Counted from the stretch's first letter, positions 11,401-18,838 are shown. The stretch is DNA of 64,000 bases from Maridesulfovibrio salexigens DSM 2638 (GCF_000023445.1 NC_012881.1:129501-193500), one strand, 5' to 3'. Numbers and translations are program-made. Notes: generated by a model from the letters alone, not told the origin.

Positions 11401-11846
11401 TGCAGGTTGGTCAGCAAAGCTTCGCGGTAATCCGGCGCTATGGCAATACTGTCCGGCCTGATGCTGCGATGCAGGAAACCTTTAGTATGTACCAGGCTGA
11501 TAGAGCTGGCAATGCGGAGCGCAATTTGCAGTTTCTGGGCGAGGTCTGCCGTAGACTTCGTTATCAGGGAACTGAGCAGGTTGTATCCCTTATCTTCCAG
11601 AATAAGGGCCAGAGAGTTGTCGGTCCGGTGAAGGGTTACTGCCGGGACGATGCCCGTGTTGCCGATTTCCTGAGAAGTGGCATATTCATTTTTCAGCCCT
11701 GTTAAAAGCCGGGGGGAGGGCAATTCGGAGTTAGGGTATTTTATGAGAACCGGAAGGTCATCATATCCCCTGACAGCCCTGCAAAGAATCATGTCATTTC
11801 CTTCATACAAGGAGGTAACATTTTCATATCCGGCAAGATTGATCAT
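5445..11846 (-). CDS. Giant hybrid signalling protein: kinase-like / AAA ATPase / GAF / PAS / histidine kinase / two receivers
   Basis: A 2133-residue multidomain sensor. In order: Ser/Thr-kinase-like domain (about 1-270); linker; AAA/NACHT-like ATPase with Walker A GEAGTGKSS (about 328-336) and Walker B LFLDDLQWAD (near 456); a long helical, TPR-like middle (about 700-1290); GAF (about 1316-1470); PAS (about 1480-1590); HisKA with H1626 in SHEIRTPMNAI; HATPase with N box, DTGVGIP and GGTGLGLS; a degenerate receiver (about 1853-1973); and a complete receiver with D2062 in LMDIQMP. Similar trifunctional kinase/ATPase/sensor kinases are known in Proteobacteria and Cyanobacteria. The kinase loop reads HRS instead of HRD and the DFG site is LTNLQN, so the kinase domain is probably inactive, while SPEQ and DxxSDFYSLG are kept. 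GGGAG precedes the start. No membrane segment is seen, so a cytoplasmic sensor is inferred. The output is unknown. Confidence 0.93.
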   Translation of the reverse strand: MINLAGYENVTSLYEGNDMILCRAVRGYDDLPVLIKYPNSELPSPRLLTGLKNEYATSQEIGNTGIVPAVTLHRTDNSLALILEDKGYNLLSSLITKSTADLAQKLQIALRIASSISLVHTKGFLHRSIRPDSIAIAPDYREALLTNLQNSTRIADSFPQTSAEIISPDNIAYISPEQSGRVSTELDRRSDFYSLGITLFELFTGQKPFESRDDLELIHCHLAKEPPTPHSINPEIPSPLSAVIMKLLSKNPGDRYQSAHGIKQDLKACMNLIGSGNKFDQFTPGNQDISETFILSRKLFGRKEELNELKASFSKVVLGSCETIFISGEAGTGKSSLINSFSKHVYKDNGEFISGKFDQFRRNRPYSALIQAFKELLRKRLSSPTPVINAWKHRITSVLEQNASLINEVLPELELLIGKQPAPAELSPTESRDRFNLAFKNFIKVFPSIDKPLVLFLDDLQWADISTLQLIKRLLEDQETSHLMLICAYRTNLPMNEGIKSRIEEIEELSPKVSSLKLNRLKLHHVHGFISRTLKTDRKRTEELARMVYSRTGGNPLFVREYMLNMYRADLITFDNDKTRWEWDLNAIRNISMDGNLVELMAEKIMTQPPEGQDILKAASGIGCKFDLRILTSLVDLPEQITLDYLNMALHEGLIISDDGFTSLTDLKEQSGPYSLSFMHDRVQQAAYSMLDASEKTTLHHNIGRAMLAIYSADEIDEASFEIAAQYSLCISAITDPQERKEISMVFTKAGRKAKRSSAFETASRYLSTAALLIGSDGWETSYRTSFDLHLDWYECEFLNGSGKQAENVFKNMIGHSQNRKDTTKAQLSRMQLFSDQGRYHDAVKIGLDTLQHYDVIIPQLPGKTAIAAELLKTKAVLGKKKTLQLYNLPEMDSPDNLEVMRLLMHTIAPAYMFNKKLVFFIVLRMIRFSVKHGNGPYSSFGYMFYAMFLASKNFSFKKSKEFTRLAVELNKKFRNTELETKINTLRGGIHDHWHVPLQENINTLDKAFHSGLMNGDNTYARYAGYFAVQLKFMQGHSIEEVYSLAGRYLNFIQKNKNSLSSGAINLPLQMCKSMEGKTYTPGYLDDDNFREGSLLSIAKSSGSEVVEKWTATSKLITLSFFGYHTKAIEYVNNLYDNVEKALFGMYSVAIFHLLAIINMAALFNEESSKTRRTYLKRINHSLSRLEKWEKSCPENFRHLYLLGSAELARIKGNNSKAMGLYEEAISFSAKAGCNSFAALACELAGRFHFSIGGSRSAIAILAEACHYYEEWGASAKVQRLLNEYPQLHKVTETGFSHSDTTGENGPHSLDISAVLKASQAISGEIVLNRLLDKLMRIVIENAGAQKATLLLNNKNRLELTSHAFVSEHGITTKTNPDPDQELYCKSIVNYVLRSKDNIVLRDAGTQGPFSIDSYIIRNKPKSILAMPVINQQLMRGVLYLENNLSPGVFTDDRLEVLNLLCSQAAISIQNARLYSDLRDSETQHRTLLESINVGVFRAEADADGLLLKANRALAEMFGYRDWNEFRKTQVRTLYIEPQMHQKILDELLEGGIVRDREINMRKQDGTPIWVNMTASMERNGNKENCLEGVLEDITEKRKAQEFEKEKVAANAANKAKSDFLASMSHEIRTPMNAILGMADLLWESRLSKIQRNYVKIFRNAGENLLLLINDILDLSKIEAGQIDLEEIDFNLEELFEEIGSIFALRAQIKSVDFCWYIDPEVPRIITGDPTRLRQIIVNLVGNSLKFTEKGTIIFEAGITENGYLRFLVKDTGVGIPVEKMNSIFDTFSQADSSTTRNYGGTGLGLSICSRMVESMGGGIFVSSTEGEGADFSFTINAKFPIQPEEYIPLKNCAILLVDRECICRDYLSLSLSDLGAKVYSAESLGESSSFATEISYSAYENKVLLVGNPEGEDDRFEILKKLKHGPCQGWKLMMIMEAKPQPRATARAKQLCASYVHRPVHPQAIVEDLRYAQTCNIIPEDHEENEHELDSKQVEMIEVIESSQERTSSELSILLVEDSEDNRMVIDLFLKDTPYIITYAENGQEGLEQFKQGEFGIVLMDIQMPIMDGYEATKAIRQYEEENQLTPTPIMALTANAFQDDEQRALASGCTAHMAKPVKKKKLLRILKEYLG

Positions 11847-12035
11847 CGTCAGAATTCTCCCATGACGTCAGTTGGATATCCCGGCAAGGGCTGAGAATAT
11901 AAATATATTAGATTATAGCTGGTTTCTTTTTGATTTCCTGTCGGCAGCACCGTGATAGGGGGCTGGTTATATTGATAACATTATTGACGGAATATGTCAT
12001 GGCTGGATTTTAAAAAGAGTACAGGTCCTGCTTTT

Positions 12036-13058
12036 TTAGCAACAATGGGCGCTGAGCATGAGCAGGCCGAAGCTTGCAATGACTATCGCGCCGAGCAGGG
12101 AAAGAATTGAATAGGCAATGCGCATCTTCCGCGCAAAAGGATTGCTGTCCATGGCGTTACGTGCTTTTGCTGCAACGAGGGCGAAGACAGAAGTGGTCAC
12201 GGCCATGCCTGTGGCCAGAAAGACCATAGCGGCAAGCCCTGCTGGGAGAATGCCGGTGGAAAGGGTGTAGACCAGAATAATGGCAGCTCCCGGACAAGGC
12301 ACAATACCGGTTACAAATGCAACGGTTGCAATTTCCTTAAGTGACCCACGGCTTTTCACTTCGCACTCTTCGCGGTCATTCTTCTTGAAAGAACGCAGTG
12401 CCTCAATAATCAGCCAGAAACCTATCAGGGCTACCAGTCCGTAGCTGGCAGTCTGTAATTGGCGGTTGAAGTTTTCAAAACCGGACATTCCCTTATCAAG
12501 GAAAAGATAGGCAAGGCAGACCGCTGCGGTTGCTGAGCCCACATGTACAAGGGTTATTACCCAGGACATGAAAGATGCTGCGAACATGGACCCGCCACGA
12601 GAGATAAAATAGGCGCAGACCACGGATTTACCGTGTCCCGGACCTACTGCGTGGACTATTCCATACAGAAAGGCAAAGACAAGGAACATCCAGAGCGATT
12701 TGCCGAATGGATCTTTTTTTATCTCCCGCGCAAAACCGGTCAATTGGGCTCTGATTTCTTTTTGCAGCATGGTTATTTTAAACATTACCTTGCTGTAAAT
12801 CCCTCCGGTCCAGTCCTTTTGTACACTCTGTGGTGCCGGAGCCGGGGATGCTTTGCCGAACGGAGATTGGGCGGGAGTTGCTTTGCCGAATGGAGAGGAT
12901 GTTGGCTGACGTGTGTTCTCCAGATGTCCGGCTTCCTGTTCTTGCTTTTTGGGGGCAAGGAATGGGTTGGTTGCCTGTGCTTTTGATTCTGTTGCTGAGA
13001 ATGCGAAAGCGAGAGTAAAAGTCAATATCAGAGTGAACAGGGTGTTTGCGTTCTTCAT
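12036..13058 (-). CDS. NicO/RcnA-type nickel-cobalt exporter
   Basis: The product has a signal-peptide-like N-terminus, a Pro/Gln-rich periplasmic stretch with three PFGKA/PFGKS copies (about residues 56-120), then roughly six membrane segments. The NicO signature HAVGPGHGKS lies at 136-145 at the start of the membrane domain, and a second conserved segment, GIVPCPGAAIILVY, comes later. A charged cytoplasmic loop with KKNDREECE separates the two halves. Family members export or import Ni2+/Co2+; direction and metal are inferred. The gene starts 7 bp after the DUF1007 gene, a pairing common for this transporter type, so the two should act together at the inner membrane. Confidence 0.85.
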   Translation of the reverse strand: MKNANTLFTLILTFTLAFAFSATESKAQATNPFLAPKKQEQEAGHLENTRQPTSSPFGKATPAQSPFGKASPAPAPQSVQKDWTGGIYSKVMFKITMLQKEIRAQLTGFAREIKKDPFGKSLWMFLVFAFLYGIVHAVGPGHGKSVVCAYFISRGGSMFAASFMSWVITLVHVGSATAAVCLAYLFLDKGMSGFENFNRQLQTASYGLVALIGFWLIIEALRSFKKNDREECEVKSRGSLKEIATVAFVTGIVPCPGAAIILVYTLSTGILPAGLAAMVFLATGMAVTTSVFALVAAKARNAMDSNPFARKMRIAYSILSLLGAIVIASFGLLMLSAHCC

Positions 13059-13065
13059 AATTTTA

Positions 13066-13689
13066 CTATTTGGGCTGCATGGTCAGTACTGCTGCTTCCG
13101 GAACAATTTGGTCGTAAAAATATGCCATTTCAGAAACCGGCTTTAGATCAAGTCCGGTATTAAATTTTCCGTCTGAACCGAGTACCTTGTTTTTGGGGTC
13201 CATCTGGACTGCAGTGTAAAAGCTTTCATCATAGATGGCGACCATAACCACATGTTTGGCGTCGTCAGTTATGTTGAGGGGAACAAAGAATTCATAAACA
13301 AGGGTTCCCTCTTCAATGGATGGCTTGAACTGAACAGCTTCCACTGGTTTACGTTCATTGCCGTCCACGAGGATGCGTGTGAAGTAATTGAAATTCTGGA
13401 GGTTAACAAAAGCTCCTTGCTCGATTGCGGTTGCCTCATCCGGGGAAAGCTTATTGTCATGGTTCTTGTCAAAGTCACCGAGGATCATGGCTGCGAACAT
13501 TTCATCGAACCACCATTTCTGGCGTACTCCGCTGAGGCCGTTGTCATCGAATTCAAAGGTCAGGGAACAGTCCACAAATACATGCGGATGGGCGGATGCT
13601 TTTGTGGGGCTAAGCAGATAGAGAGCCATTGCACCCAGCAGGAGAAATATAACTGAAGCTTGTTTCATGCACGCAAGATGGAGGAACAT
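13066..13689 (-). CDS. DUF1007 exported protein, partner of the NicO transporter
   Basis: After a signal peptide ending near SAHPHVFVDCS, the mature protein shows the DUF1007 pattern: HPHVFVD at the mature N-terminus, KWWFDEMFA, and an EF-hand-like loop DFDKNHDNKLSPDEA. The mature N-terminal His residues could bind metal. DUF1007 proteins are the periplasmic partners of NicO/RcnA-like exporters, and the tight spacing to the downstream transporter gene supports this. The start is uncertain: ATG 13689 or ATG 13668 (MKQASVIF) both give a signal peptide, and neither has a strong ribosome binding site. Confidence 0.85.
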   Translation of the reverse strand: MFLHLACMKQASVIFLLLGAMALYLLSPTKASAHPHVFVDCSLTFEFDDNGLSGVRQKWWFDEMFAAMILGDFDKNHDNKLSPDEATAIEQGAFVNLQNFNYFTRILVDGNERKPVEAVQFKPSIEEGTLVYEFFVPLNITDDAKHVVMVAIYDESFYTAVQMDPKNKVLGSDGKFNTGLDLKPVSEMAYFYDQIVPEAAVLTMQPK

Positions 13690-13714
13690 GGCAGATGTGT
13701 CAAGCAGGGAACAG

Positions 13715-13748
13715 AAAAGCCGCGCACCATAGATGGTGCGCGGCTTTT
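13715..13748 (-). terminator. Intrinsic terminator of the TetR gene
   Basis: AAAAGCCGCGCACCAT pairs perfectly with ATGGTGCGCGGCTTTT. Read on the minus strand it follows the TetR stop by about 20 bp and ends in a T-rich tract. It also separates this gene from the DUF1007-NicO operon. Confidence 0.85.
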
Positions 13749-13769
13749 CTGTATGCAGAAATATGGAAA

Positions 13770-14354
13770 CTAATCCCGGGCCCTGATGCTGCGGACCACG
13801 AAGTCTGTGGTTTCCTCGTAGAGGTTGGGCAGGTCGTAGGGGGAGAGGAATCTGGTCCTGACCGTACCGACAATGTTGGAATAAACAATGGTTGTGGTGT
13901 CATCCACGGAAAGACTGCGGATGGAACCGTCTTCAATGCCGCGTTCCACTGATTCGCGGATGACATTCAAGAGCTGCTGGAATTTTACTGCAATGCGGGT
14001 TCTGTCCAGTTCAATCTGAACATCGGAAAACGGAGAGCATCGCAGTAGCACCGGAAAGGTGTTGCGGTGTTGCAGGGTATAACTCAAGTAGCTGCGCATG
14101 AAGGTCTGGATTCCGTCCAGTCCGTTTGCTGCTTTGCGGGTCTCCGTACTGAGATACTCAGTGAGGTCTTCAACAATGGCCACCCCGGCGGTGATGAAGA
14201 GCTCTTCCTTTGATCCGAAATAGTGGGAGACAAGTCCGAATGCCACGCCCGCCCGTTCGGAGATCATCTTTACTGTGGTTCCGGCATAGCCGTAGCGTCC
14301 GAAAATCTCCTGCGCTGCATATAGAATTGCGTCTTTTTTATTTTTACCTTTCAT
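13770..14354 (-). CDS. TetR/AcrR-family transcriptional regulator
   Basis: A 194-residue protein with an N-terminal helix-turn-helix: KKDAILYAAQEIFGRYGYAG, then TTVKMISERAGVAFGLVSHYFGSKEELF, the classic TetR signature. The C-terminal helical domain would bind a ligand and dimerise. ATG 14354 has GAGGGG just upstream. The frame stays open to 14582, but that 76-residue N-terminal extension is Pro/Lys-rich and lies before the usual TetR start, so it is left out. The gene is divergent from the RHS gene, with a perfect inverted repeat between them, and could control either itself or the RHS locus. Confidence 0.9.
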   Translation of the reverse strand: MKGKNKKDAILYAAQEIFGRYGYAGTTVKMISERAGVAFGLVSHYFGSKEELFITAGVAIVEDLTEYLSTETRKAANGLDGIQTFMRSYLSYTLQHRNTFPVLLRCSPFSDVQIELDRTRIAVKFQQLLNVIRESVERGIEDGSIRSLSVDDTTTIVYSNIVGTVRTRFLSPYDLPNLYEETTDFVVRSIRARD

Positions 14355-14508
14355 GGCCCCTCGCTGGCACGTTAAAGGTTCACGGTCAGGCTTTATCTTG
14401 GAATGGACCGGGTAAAGTCTGCCGTCATATGTTTGCTCGCTTGCGGTTTTATAGGCCGGATTGATTGTCCGGTCAAATGGGGGAGGCTCTTTCTTAGCAG
14501 TCTGACAC

Positions 14509-14540
14509 GGCGGACGTGAGTTACCTGATTCACGTCCGCC
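14509..14540. promoter_or_regulatory. Perfect 11-bp inverted repeat in the TetR/RHS divergent region
   Basis: GGCGGACGTGA and TCACGTCCGCC flank a 10-nt spacer. The site is about 155 bp upstream of the TetR start and 92 bp upstream of the RHS start. No T-run follows on either strand. Operator and transcript hairpin are both possible. Confidence 0.45.
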
Positions 14541-14632
14541 ATGTTTTATATCCGTTGTTTTTGAAACTGAGGTTATGCCCATGAATCATGGGATTCCGGG
14601 CTTTCATTGGTAACTTAAATAACGGAGAATTT

Positions 14633-17185
14633 ATGAGTTTTAGAAATGACTTCAGGTTGCGGCCCAAAAGCCGAAAAGAATTAGGTCTTGGCCTGCGCAT
14701 GTATGGTGAGAATGAAGAACCGCAGATTCAGATCGAAAATATGTGGGAAGTCTACTCCCCGTCCACAGGTATGGTCTTACTGGAACCGAAACCGGATTTC
14801 TCGGAATTTTCACGCGGTGACCGCATGTATCCGTCCATGATGAAGCCGGAGACCAAGGTCCGTTGGGAACAGAAGAACAAGGAATGGGAGATTGAAAAGG
14901 AACGTTATGCATGGCGCAAGCGTCTGGCCCATCTGCGTTTCATGCGTGAAAATCAGGAACTGCCGCTGGTTCAGGCTTTGGCACAGACTGATTACGCAAA
15001 AGCACTTATTGAAGAATTTAGCGCTAAGCAACCGCAACAACCGCAAACAGGTACAGGCGAAGATCTGCATGATGAATTTGAGCGCGATGGCGTGGAATTC
15101 GATCCCGAATCCCCGATCCGCGTAACTCCTTTTGTTGTACCCGGAATGGAAGAACCGTTTTCCGTGCTGGCAACTGCAAGGGATGAAGACGGTCGCATTG
15201 TGGAAAAACTGTGTGCCCTTGAACCAAAGGATCATCATGTTCACTACGATTATGATGCCGGAGGCAGGCTTTGTGCTGTCTGGAAAGATGAGCGGCTCAT
15301 TGAGGAATATAAGTACGGCAAGCAGGGCGAGCGTTATTTCGGTTCCACCCCGCAGACCGGACAACGTCGTTTCACTTATGGTCCGGGGCTGCGTCTGGAA
15401 CGGGCCGGGGAAGTTAAATATTCTTACGATGGCGATGGCCGTCTGGTCATGAAACAGGACGGCTTGGATGTCACAACCTACGAATATCACTACTCCGGTC
15501 AGCTTCAGCAGGTCAATCTTCCTGATGGGCGCCGTGTTTCATATGTTATCGATCCTCAGGGCAGGCGCATGGCCAAGTCGGTAAATGGCATGGTTGCGGA
15601 AACCTACAGCTGGCATGATTTCACCACCCTTTCCATTGTTGCTTTTGAGGACGGCACGCGCATGGAATTTGCCTATGATGAAGAAGGCGATCCCGTTGTA
15701 ATGCACTACAATGACGAACTATATTCTCTAGCATCGGATCAGGTCGGCACCATCTACATGGTTGCTAACAAAGATGGTCATGAGGTAAAGCGGATTATTC
15801 GCGATTCGTTCGGAAATATAATTGTCGATACCAATGACCGCATGAATATCCCTGTTGGTTTTGCTGGCGGTCTCTATGACCGGGATACCGGACTGGTCCA
15901 TTTCGGGCATCGTGAATACGACCCGTCCTGCGGTAGGTTCATCACTCCCGATCCCATCGGGATTGAAGGCGGCGATGTGGATGTTTACGGGTACTGCCAT
16001 GATGATCCGGTTAACTTTGTGGATCGGGTGGGGCTGGCGAAGAGAGGGATTGATTATTGGATTGAGTCAGGCCACAACCTTTATTATGAGCAAGCAAAGG
16101 ATAAGTCTCAATCTCGCACTATGGAATATAGAAAGGGACGTGATGATAGTAAGTCCCAGACAATGGAAGGTAAGCCGGAACATCCAGATTTGTCTTGGGA
16201 AGAACAAATGGAGGCCTATGGAGGTCATGTTGAAGAACAAAATGGTGATGGTGAAGATTCTTCAGATGACGAAAAAGGAAGCGCTGAAAGCGCCGAGGGA
16301 AGTGACGATTCAGGAAGTTCAGAAGGGAAAGGTTCAGGAGAGAGTTCTGACAGCGGTGAAGCTGGTGGAAGTTCAAGCTCCCAAAGTCCATTAACTAAGC
16401 CCGCTGATCGCAATGCGTCCGGGGGAAATTCTTCAGCAGGTTCAGAAAGTAAATCTAGAGAAAGAAAAGGAACGGAAGGACAGTCTGGTGATCTAGCACA
16501 AAGATTCGGCAAGGATGCTCCTGACACCGCTTCAAAAGCGGAACCTAGTGGTGCAAACCCCAGCAAGCCTTCTAATCCCAGTGATGTAAGCAAACCTGCC
16601 CAGCCCCAGCATCCGGGGCAAAAAGACGGTTCAAAGAATGAAAGGGGAACTTTTGGAAAAATTGCGGATGGGTTGAAAGGTTCAGCGAAGAAAATTTCCA
16701 AAGGTATAGACGGACTTGGTGAAAAGAGTGCCGAGGGAACCAAGAAAGCCGTTACTAAAGGTTCTGAAGCTGCTGGAAAAGCATTTAAAGATGGCTTGAA
16801 AGCAGCAGGTAAGGCTTCTAAGGAAGTTGCGGAACAGTACAAAAACAACAAAGCTTTTCGCAATGCTTTTAACACTGCTATCGCGGCAGGCATGGCCCCT
16901 AAAGCTGCTGCGGCATATGCCGCCGGGGGCGGGGCGGCCATGGCTAATGCTTATCGTTCTTTGATGCAGAGGGGAGCGGTCGAGGTTGTGCCTAAAGTTG
17001 CGTCTATACCAGGGGCTGAAAGGTTTGCAAAAGGAGCACATGATTTTGCTACAGCCCAAGATCCAACAAGCATTCCTAAGTATACGATAGGGGGAGGTTT
17101 GGGATCGATATGGGCTGGCAGAGATCAGATACAAAGTAATGCTAAGGATATATATAATGGGACGAAAGAGTATTTTAGAAAATAG
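14633..17185 (+). CDS. RHS-repeat protein with variable C-terminal tip (polymorphic toxin candidate)
   Basis: An 850-residue product. Residues about 200-470 carry YD/RHS repeats (HYDYDAGGRLCAVW, FTYGPG, YSYDGDGRL, YEYHYSG, FAYDEEG) and the RHS core end: GLYDRDTGLVHFG, GRFITPDPIG, then DPVNFVDRVGL, after which RHS toxins are normally cut. The tip (about 470-850) differs in style: a Ser/Glu/Gly/Lys-rich disordered stretch, Lys/Ala-rich helices, and an Ala/Gly-rich hydrophobic segment near IAAGMAPKAAAAYAAGGG. I see no nuclease motif; a membrane-active tip is a guess. There is no signal peptide, PAAR or VgrG domain, so the export route is unknown. The start at 14633 has GGAG at good spacing; ATG 14588 does not. 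Confidence 0.85.
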   Translation: MSFRNDFRLRPKSRKELGLGLRMYGENEEPQIQIENMWEVYSPSTGMVLLEPKPDFSEFSRGDRMYPSMMKPETKVRWEQKNKEWEIEKERYAWRKRLAHLRFMRENQELPLVQALAQTDYAKALIEEFSAKQPQQPQTGTGEDLHDEFERDGVEFDPESPIRVTPFVVPGMEEPFSVLATARDEDGRIVEKLCALEPKDHHVHYDYDAGGRLCAVWKDERLIEEYKYGKQGERYFGSTPQTGQRRFTYGPGLRLERAGEVKYSYDGDGRLVMKQDGLDVTTYEYHYSGQLQQVNLPDGRRVSYVIDPQGRRMAKSVNGMVAETYSWHDFTTLSIVAFEDGTRMEFAYDEEGDPVVMHYNDELYSLASDQVGTIYMVANKDGHEVKRIIRDSFGNIIVDTNDRMNIPVGFAGGLYDRDTGLVHFGHREYDPSCGRFITPDPIGIEGGDVDVYGYCHDDPVNFVDRVGLAKRGIDYWIESGHNLYYEQAKDKSQSRTMEYRKGRDDSKSQTMEGKPEHPDLSWEEQMEAYGGHVEEQNGDGEDSSDDEKGSAESAEGSDDSGSSEGKGSGESSDSGEAGGSSSSQSPLTKPADRNASGGNSSAGSESKSRERKGTEGQSGDLAQRFGKDAPDTASKAEPSGANPSKPSNPSDVSKPAQPQHPGQKDGSKNERGTFGKIADGLKGSAKKISKGIDGLGEKSAEGTKKAVTKGSEAAGKAFKDGLKAAGKASKEVAEQYKNNKAFRNAFNTAIAAGMAPKAAAAYAAGGGAAMANAYRSLMQRGAVEVVPKVASIPGAERFAKGAHDFATAQDPTSIPKYTIGGGLGSIWAGRDQIQSNAKDIYNGTKEYFRK

Positions 17186-17573
17186 ATTTATTAGACCGGA
17201 GAGACTGATATGGATTGCGATAGGGCTTTTCATGATTCTCTATGACAGGCCTTGGGCCCCACATGCGGATGTTTATTCGAGGGGAATGCAGGTAAGTTTA
17301 TCAGGTAGGTGGTTGGGGGCAGGGTTTGGTCTGTGTATAATATTAGGAGGGCTACTATATGAGTTTCCCAAAAAAAAATATCACGAACAAGGAACAATTT
17401 GTCCCAAATGCCAGACCCCATTCGGGGTTGAACACGGCAGAGCACCTAAAAACGGCAAATGCCCCGATTGTGATGTCAAACTTGAGCCGATCGACGGTTT
17501 CTATGACCGTCATCCAGAATTAAAGGATGAAAAGAACGAGTTCCCCGAAGATCTGATGGATGACTTGAAGTAA
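17157..17573 (+). CDS. Small membrane protein with zinc ribbon, candidate RHS immunity protein
   Basis: A 138-residue protein whose start (AAGGA 8 nt upstream) lies inside the end of the RHS gene, a 29-bp overlap that implies translational coupling. Two hydrophobic segments (about residues 15-30 and 50-66) are followed by a CPKC...CPDC zinc ribbon and an acidic tail. Small overlapping genes directly behind RHS tips usually encode the cognate immunity protein. A membrane immunity protein would fit a membrane-active toxin tip. The role is inferred from position only. An earlier in-frame ATG at 17139 has no good ribosome binding site. Confidence 0.65.
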   Translation: MGRKSILENRFIRPERLIWIAIGLFMILYDRPWAPHADVYSRGMQVSLSGRWLGAGFGLCIILGGLLYEFPKKKYHEQGTICPKCQTPFGVEHGRAPKNGKCPDCDVKLEPIDGFYDRHPELKDEKNEFPEDLMDDLK

Positions 17574-17579
17574 ATATGG

Positions 17580-17615
17580 CAGCCCCGGCGTGTTTTGCGT
17601 TGGGGCTGTTTTTTT
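17580..17615 (+). terminator. Intrinsic terminator of the RHS operon
   Basis: CAGCCCC pairs with GGGGCTG around a short loop, followed by eight T. It lies just after the stop of the zinc-ribbon gene. Confidence 0.88.
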
Positions 17616-17693
17616 GAATAGGGCCCTTTACTTGCCCGCATTTCCCCTACCTGCTAGCTTCCTCAACAATACCACTAAAAAGGAGCTACCCAT

Positions 17694-17993
17694 ATGGACG
17701 CATCCACTCTCAACATCATCCTCACCGCAATCATCCTCCTCGGCGCAACTGTGCTTCCTTTCATCTTGGGCACAAGGCTGCGCCGTTCCAAGCCGAATGT
17801 GCTTTGGATCGGCTTGCTGCTATGTTTTATCTTCGGACCTGCCGGACAGGTTTATGTAGAAGGTTGGATTCCGTGGTTTTTGGTCGTGCTCGGAGTTTGT
17901 GTCGGGGCGCAGCAGTTTCTGTCAGCGGAGATGGCTATGCTTGCAATGGTGGTTGTTTCTCCGCTGGTTATGTATTTCAGGATGCGTCGTTAA
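17694..17993 (+). CDS. Small integral membrane protein, 99 aa, unknown
   Basis: AAGGAG stands before the ATG. The short product is almost wholly hydrophobic, with about three to four membrane segments. A basic RLRRSKPN loop follows the first, an FGPAGQVYVEGW segment joins the second and third, and the C-terminus is basic (FRMRR). No domain is recognised. It follows the RHS-operon terminator and so has its own promoter, which I could not locate. Being next to an RHS locus, it could be a remnant or part of the accessory island, but nothing in the sequence proves this. Confidence 0.65.
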   Translation: MDASTLNIILTAIILLGATVLPFILGTRLRRSKPNVLWIGLLLCFIFGPAGQVYVEGWIPWFLVVLGVCVGAQQFLSAEMAMLAMVVVSPLVMYFRMRR

Positions 17994-18019
17994 AAAATAA
18001 ATGAGGCTTCTATGGATCG

Positions 18020-18658
18020 TTAATCCAGAGTTTCCGGCTTCAGGCACAGCAGTCCTTTGAGCATGCCCTGCATTGCCGCTTCCATGCGATCCCAGCCGAC
18101 TTCGTCTTGCAGGCTGACCCCGCCGTAATGCTTGGTGTTCAGGGAGCGGATGGAAAGATAGGAAATAGCCCCGCCTAATATTGCTACTGCGGCAGCAAGG
18201 TCTACATCATCAGGTACGTCCGGGGTCATGTGCTCGAAAAATTCCAGTGCGGTTCTTACCCGTACATCTTCCAGTAATTCCGAAAGCTGAGTCCGTTCCA
18301 GCATTTCCCAAGCCAGCAGGCGTAGGGTGTCCGGTCTTGTTTCCAGAGTCCGGCGCAGGGCGGTAAAAAAAGCAGCTACCTGTTTTTCCGGTTCGACTTC
18401 CGGAAATTCGGATGGGGCATTGGCCAGCAGCTCTTCAGTGGTCGGCCAGTAAATTCCGGATACCGCCAGTTCACTCAACAGATTTTCCAGCCCATTGAAG
18501 TAGCTGTAGAGAGTTTTGCGGGTCACTCCTGCCTTGAGCGCAATTTCATCCACGTCAAGATTATTGAATCCGGTTTTCGCGGCACATTTGTAGGCTGCAT
18601 GCAGAATTTTTCTGCGTGTAGCGGTCAGGGTGTTGATGGGTACTACTTTTAAAGTCAT
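18020..18658 (-). CDS. TetR/AcrR-family transcriptional regulator
   Basis: A 212-residue protein with the TetR helix-turn-helix near the N-terminus: ATRRKILHAAYKCAAKTGF, then LDVDEIALKAGVTRKTLYSYF. The C-terminal part is a helical ligand-binding/dimer domain. It is divergent from butyrate kinase, with 180 bp between the starts, so regulation of that gene is plausible. A TACC/GGTA inverted repeat around 18705-18722 in the shared region could be part of an operator, but it is short. Confidence 0.9.
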   Translation of the reverse strand: MTLKVVPINTLTATRRKILHAAYKCAAKTGFNNLDVDEIALKAGVTRKTLYSYFNGLENLLSELAVSGIYWPTTEELLANAPSEFPEVEPEKQVAAFFTALRRTLETRPDTLRLLAWEMLERTQLSELLEDVRVRTALEFFEHMTPDVPDDVDLAAAVAILGGAISYLSIRSLNTKHYGGVSLQDEVGWDRMEAAMQGMLKGLLCLKPETLD

Positions 18659-18838
18659 AACGGCAGCCTTTTGAGTGAAAGGTGTTGTTTGTATTTGTAA
18701 TTATACCATATTTTAAAAGGTAACTCCGACTTGATTTTAGTCAAGGACTCCGGGAATGTAGCGTGTTACTTTTGTTTTTCTCCATTTTAGCACATAATGC
18801 ATAAACTTAAACTTGCAGTAAACTTACGGAGAATATGA

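Noticed and set aside
16225-16941. 238-codon Pro/Ser/Leu-rich frame opposite the RHS tip
   Set aside because: It is the complement of a Ser/Glu/Lys/Ala low-complexity stretch, which automatically yields a long Pro/Leu/Ser frame.
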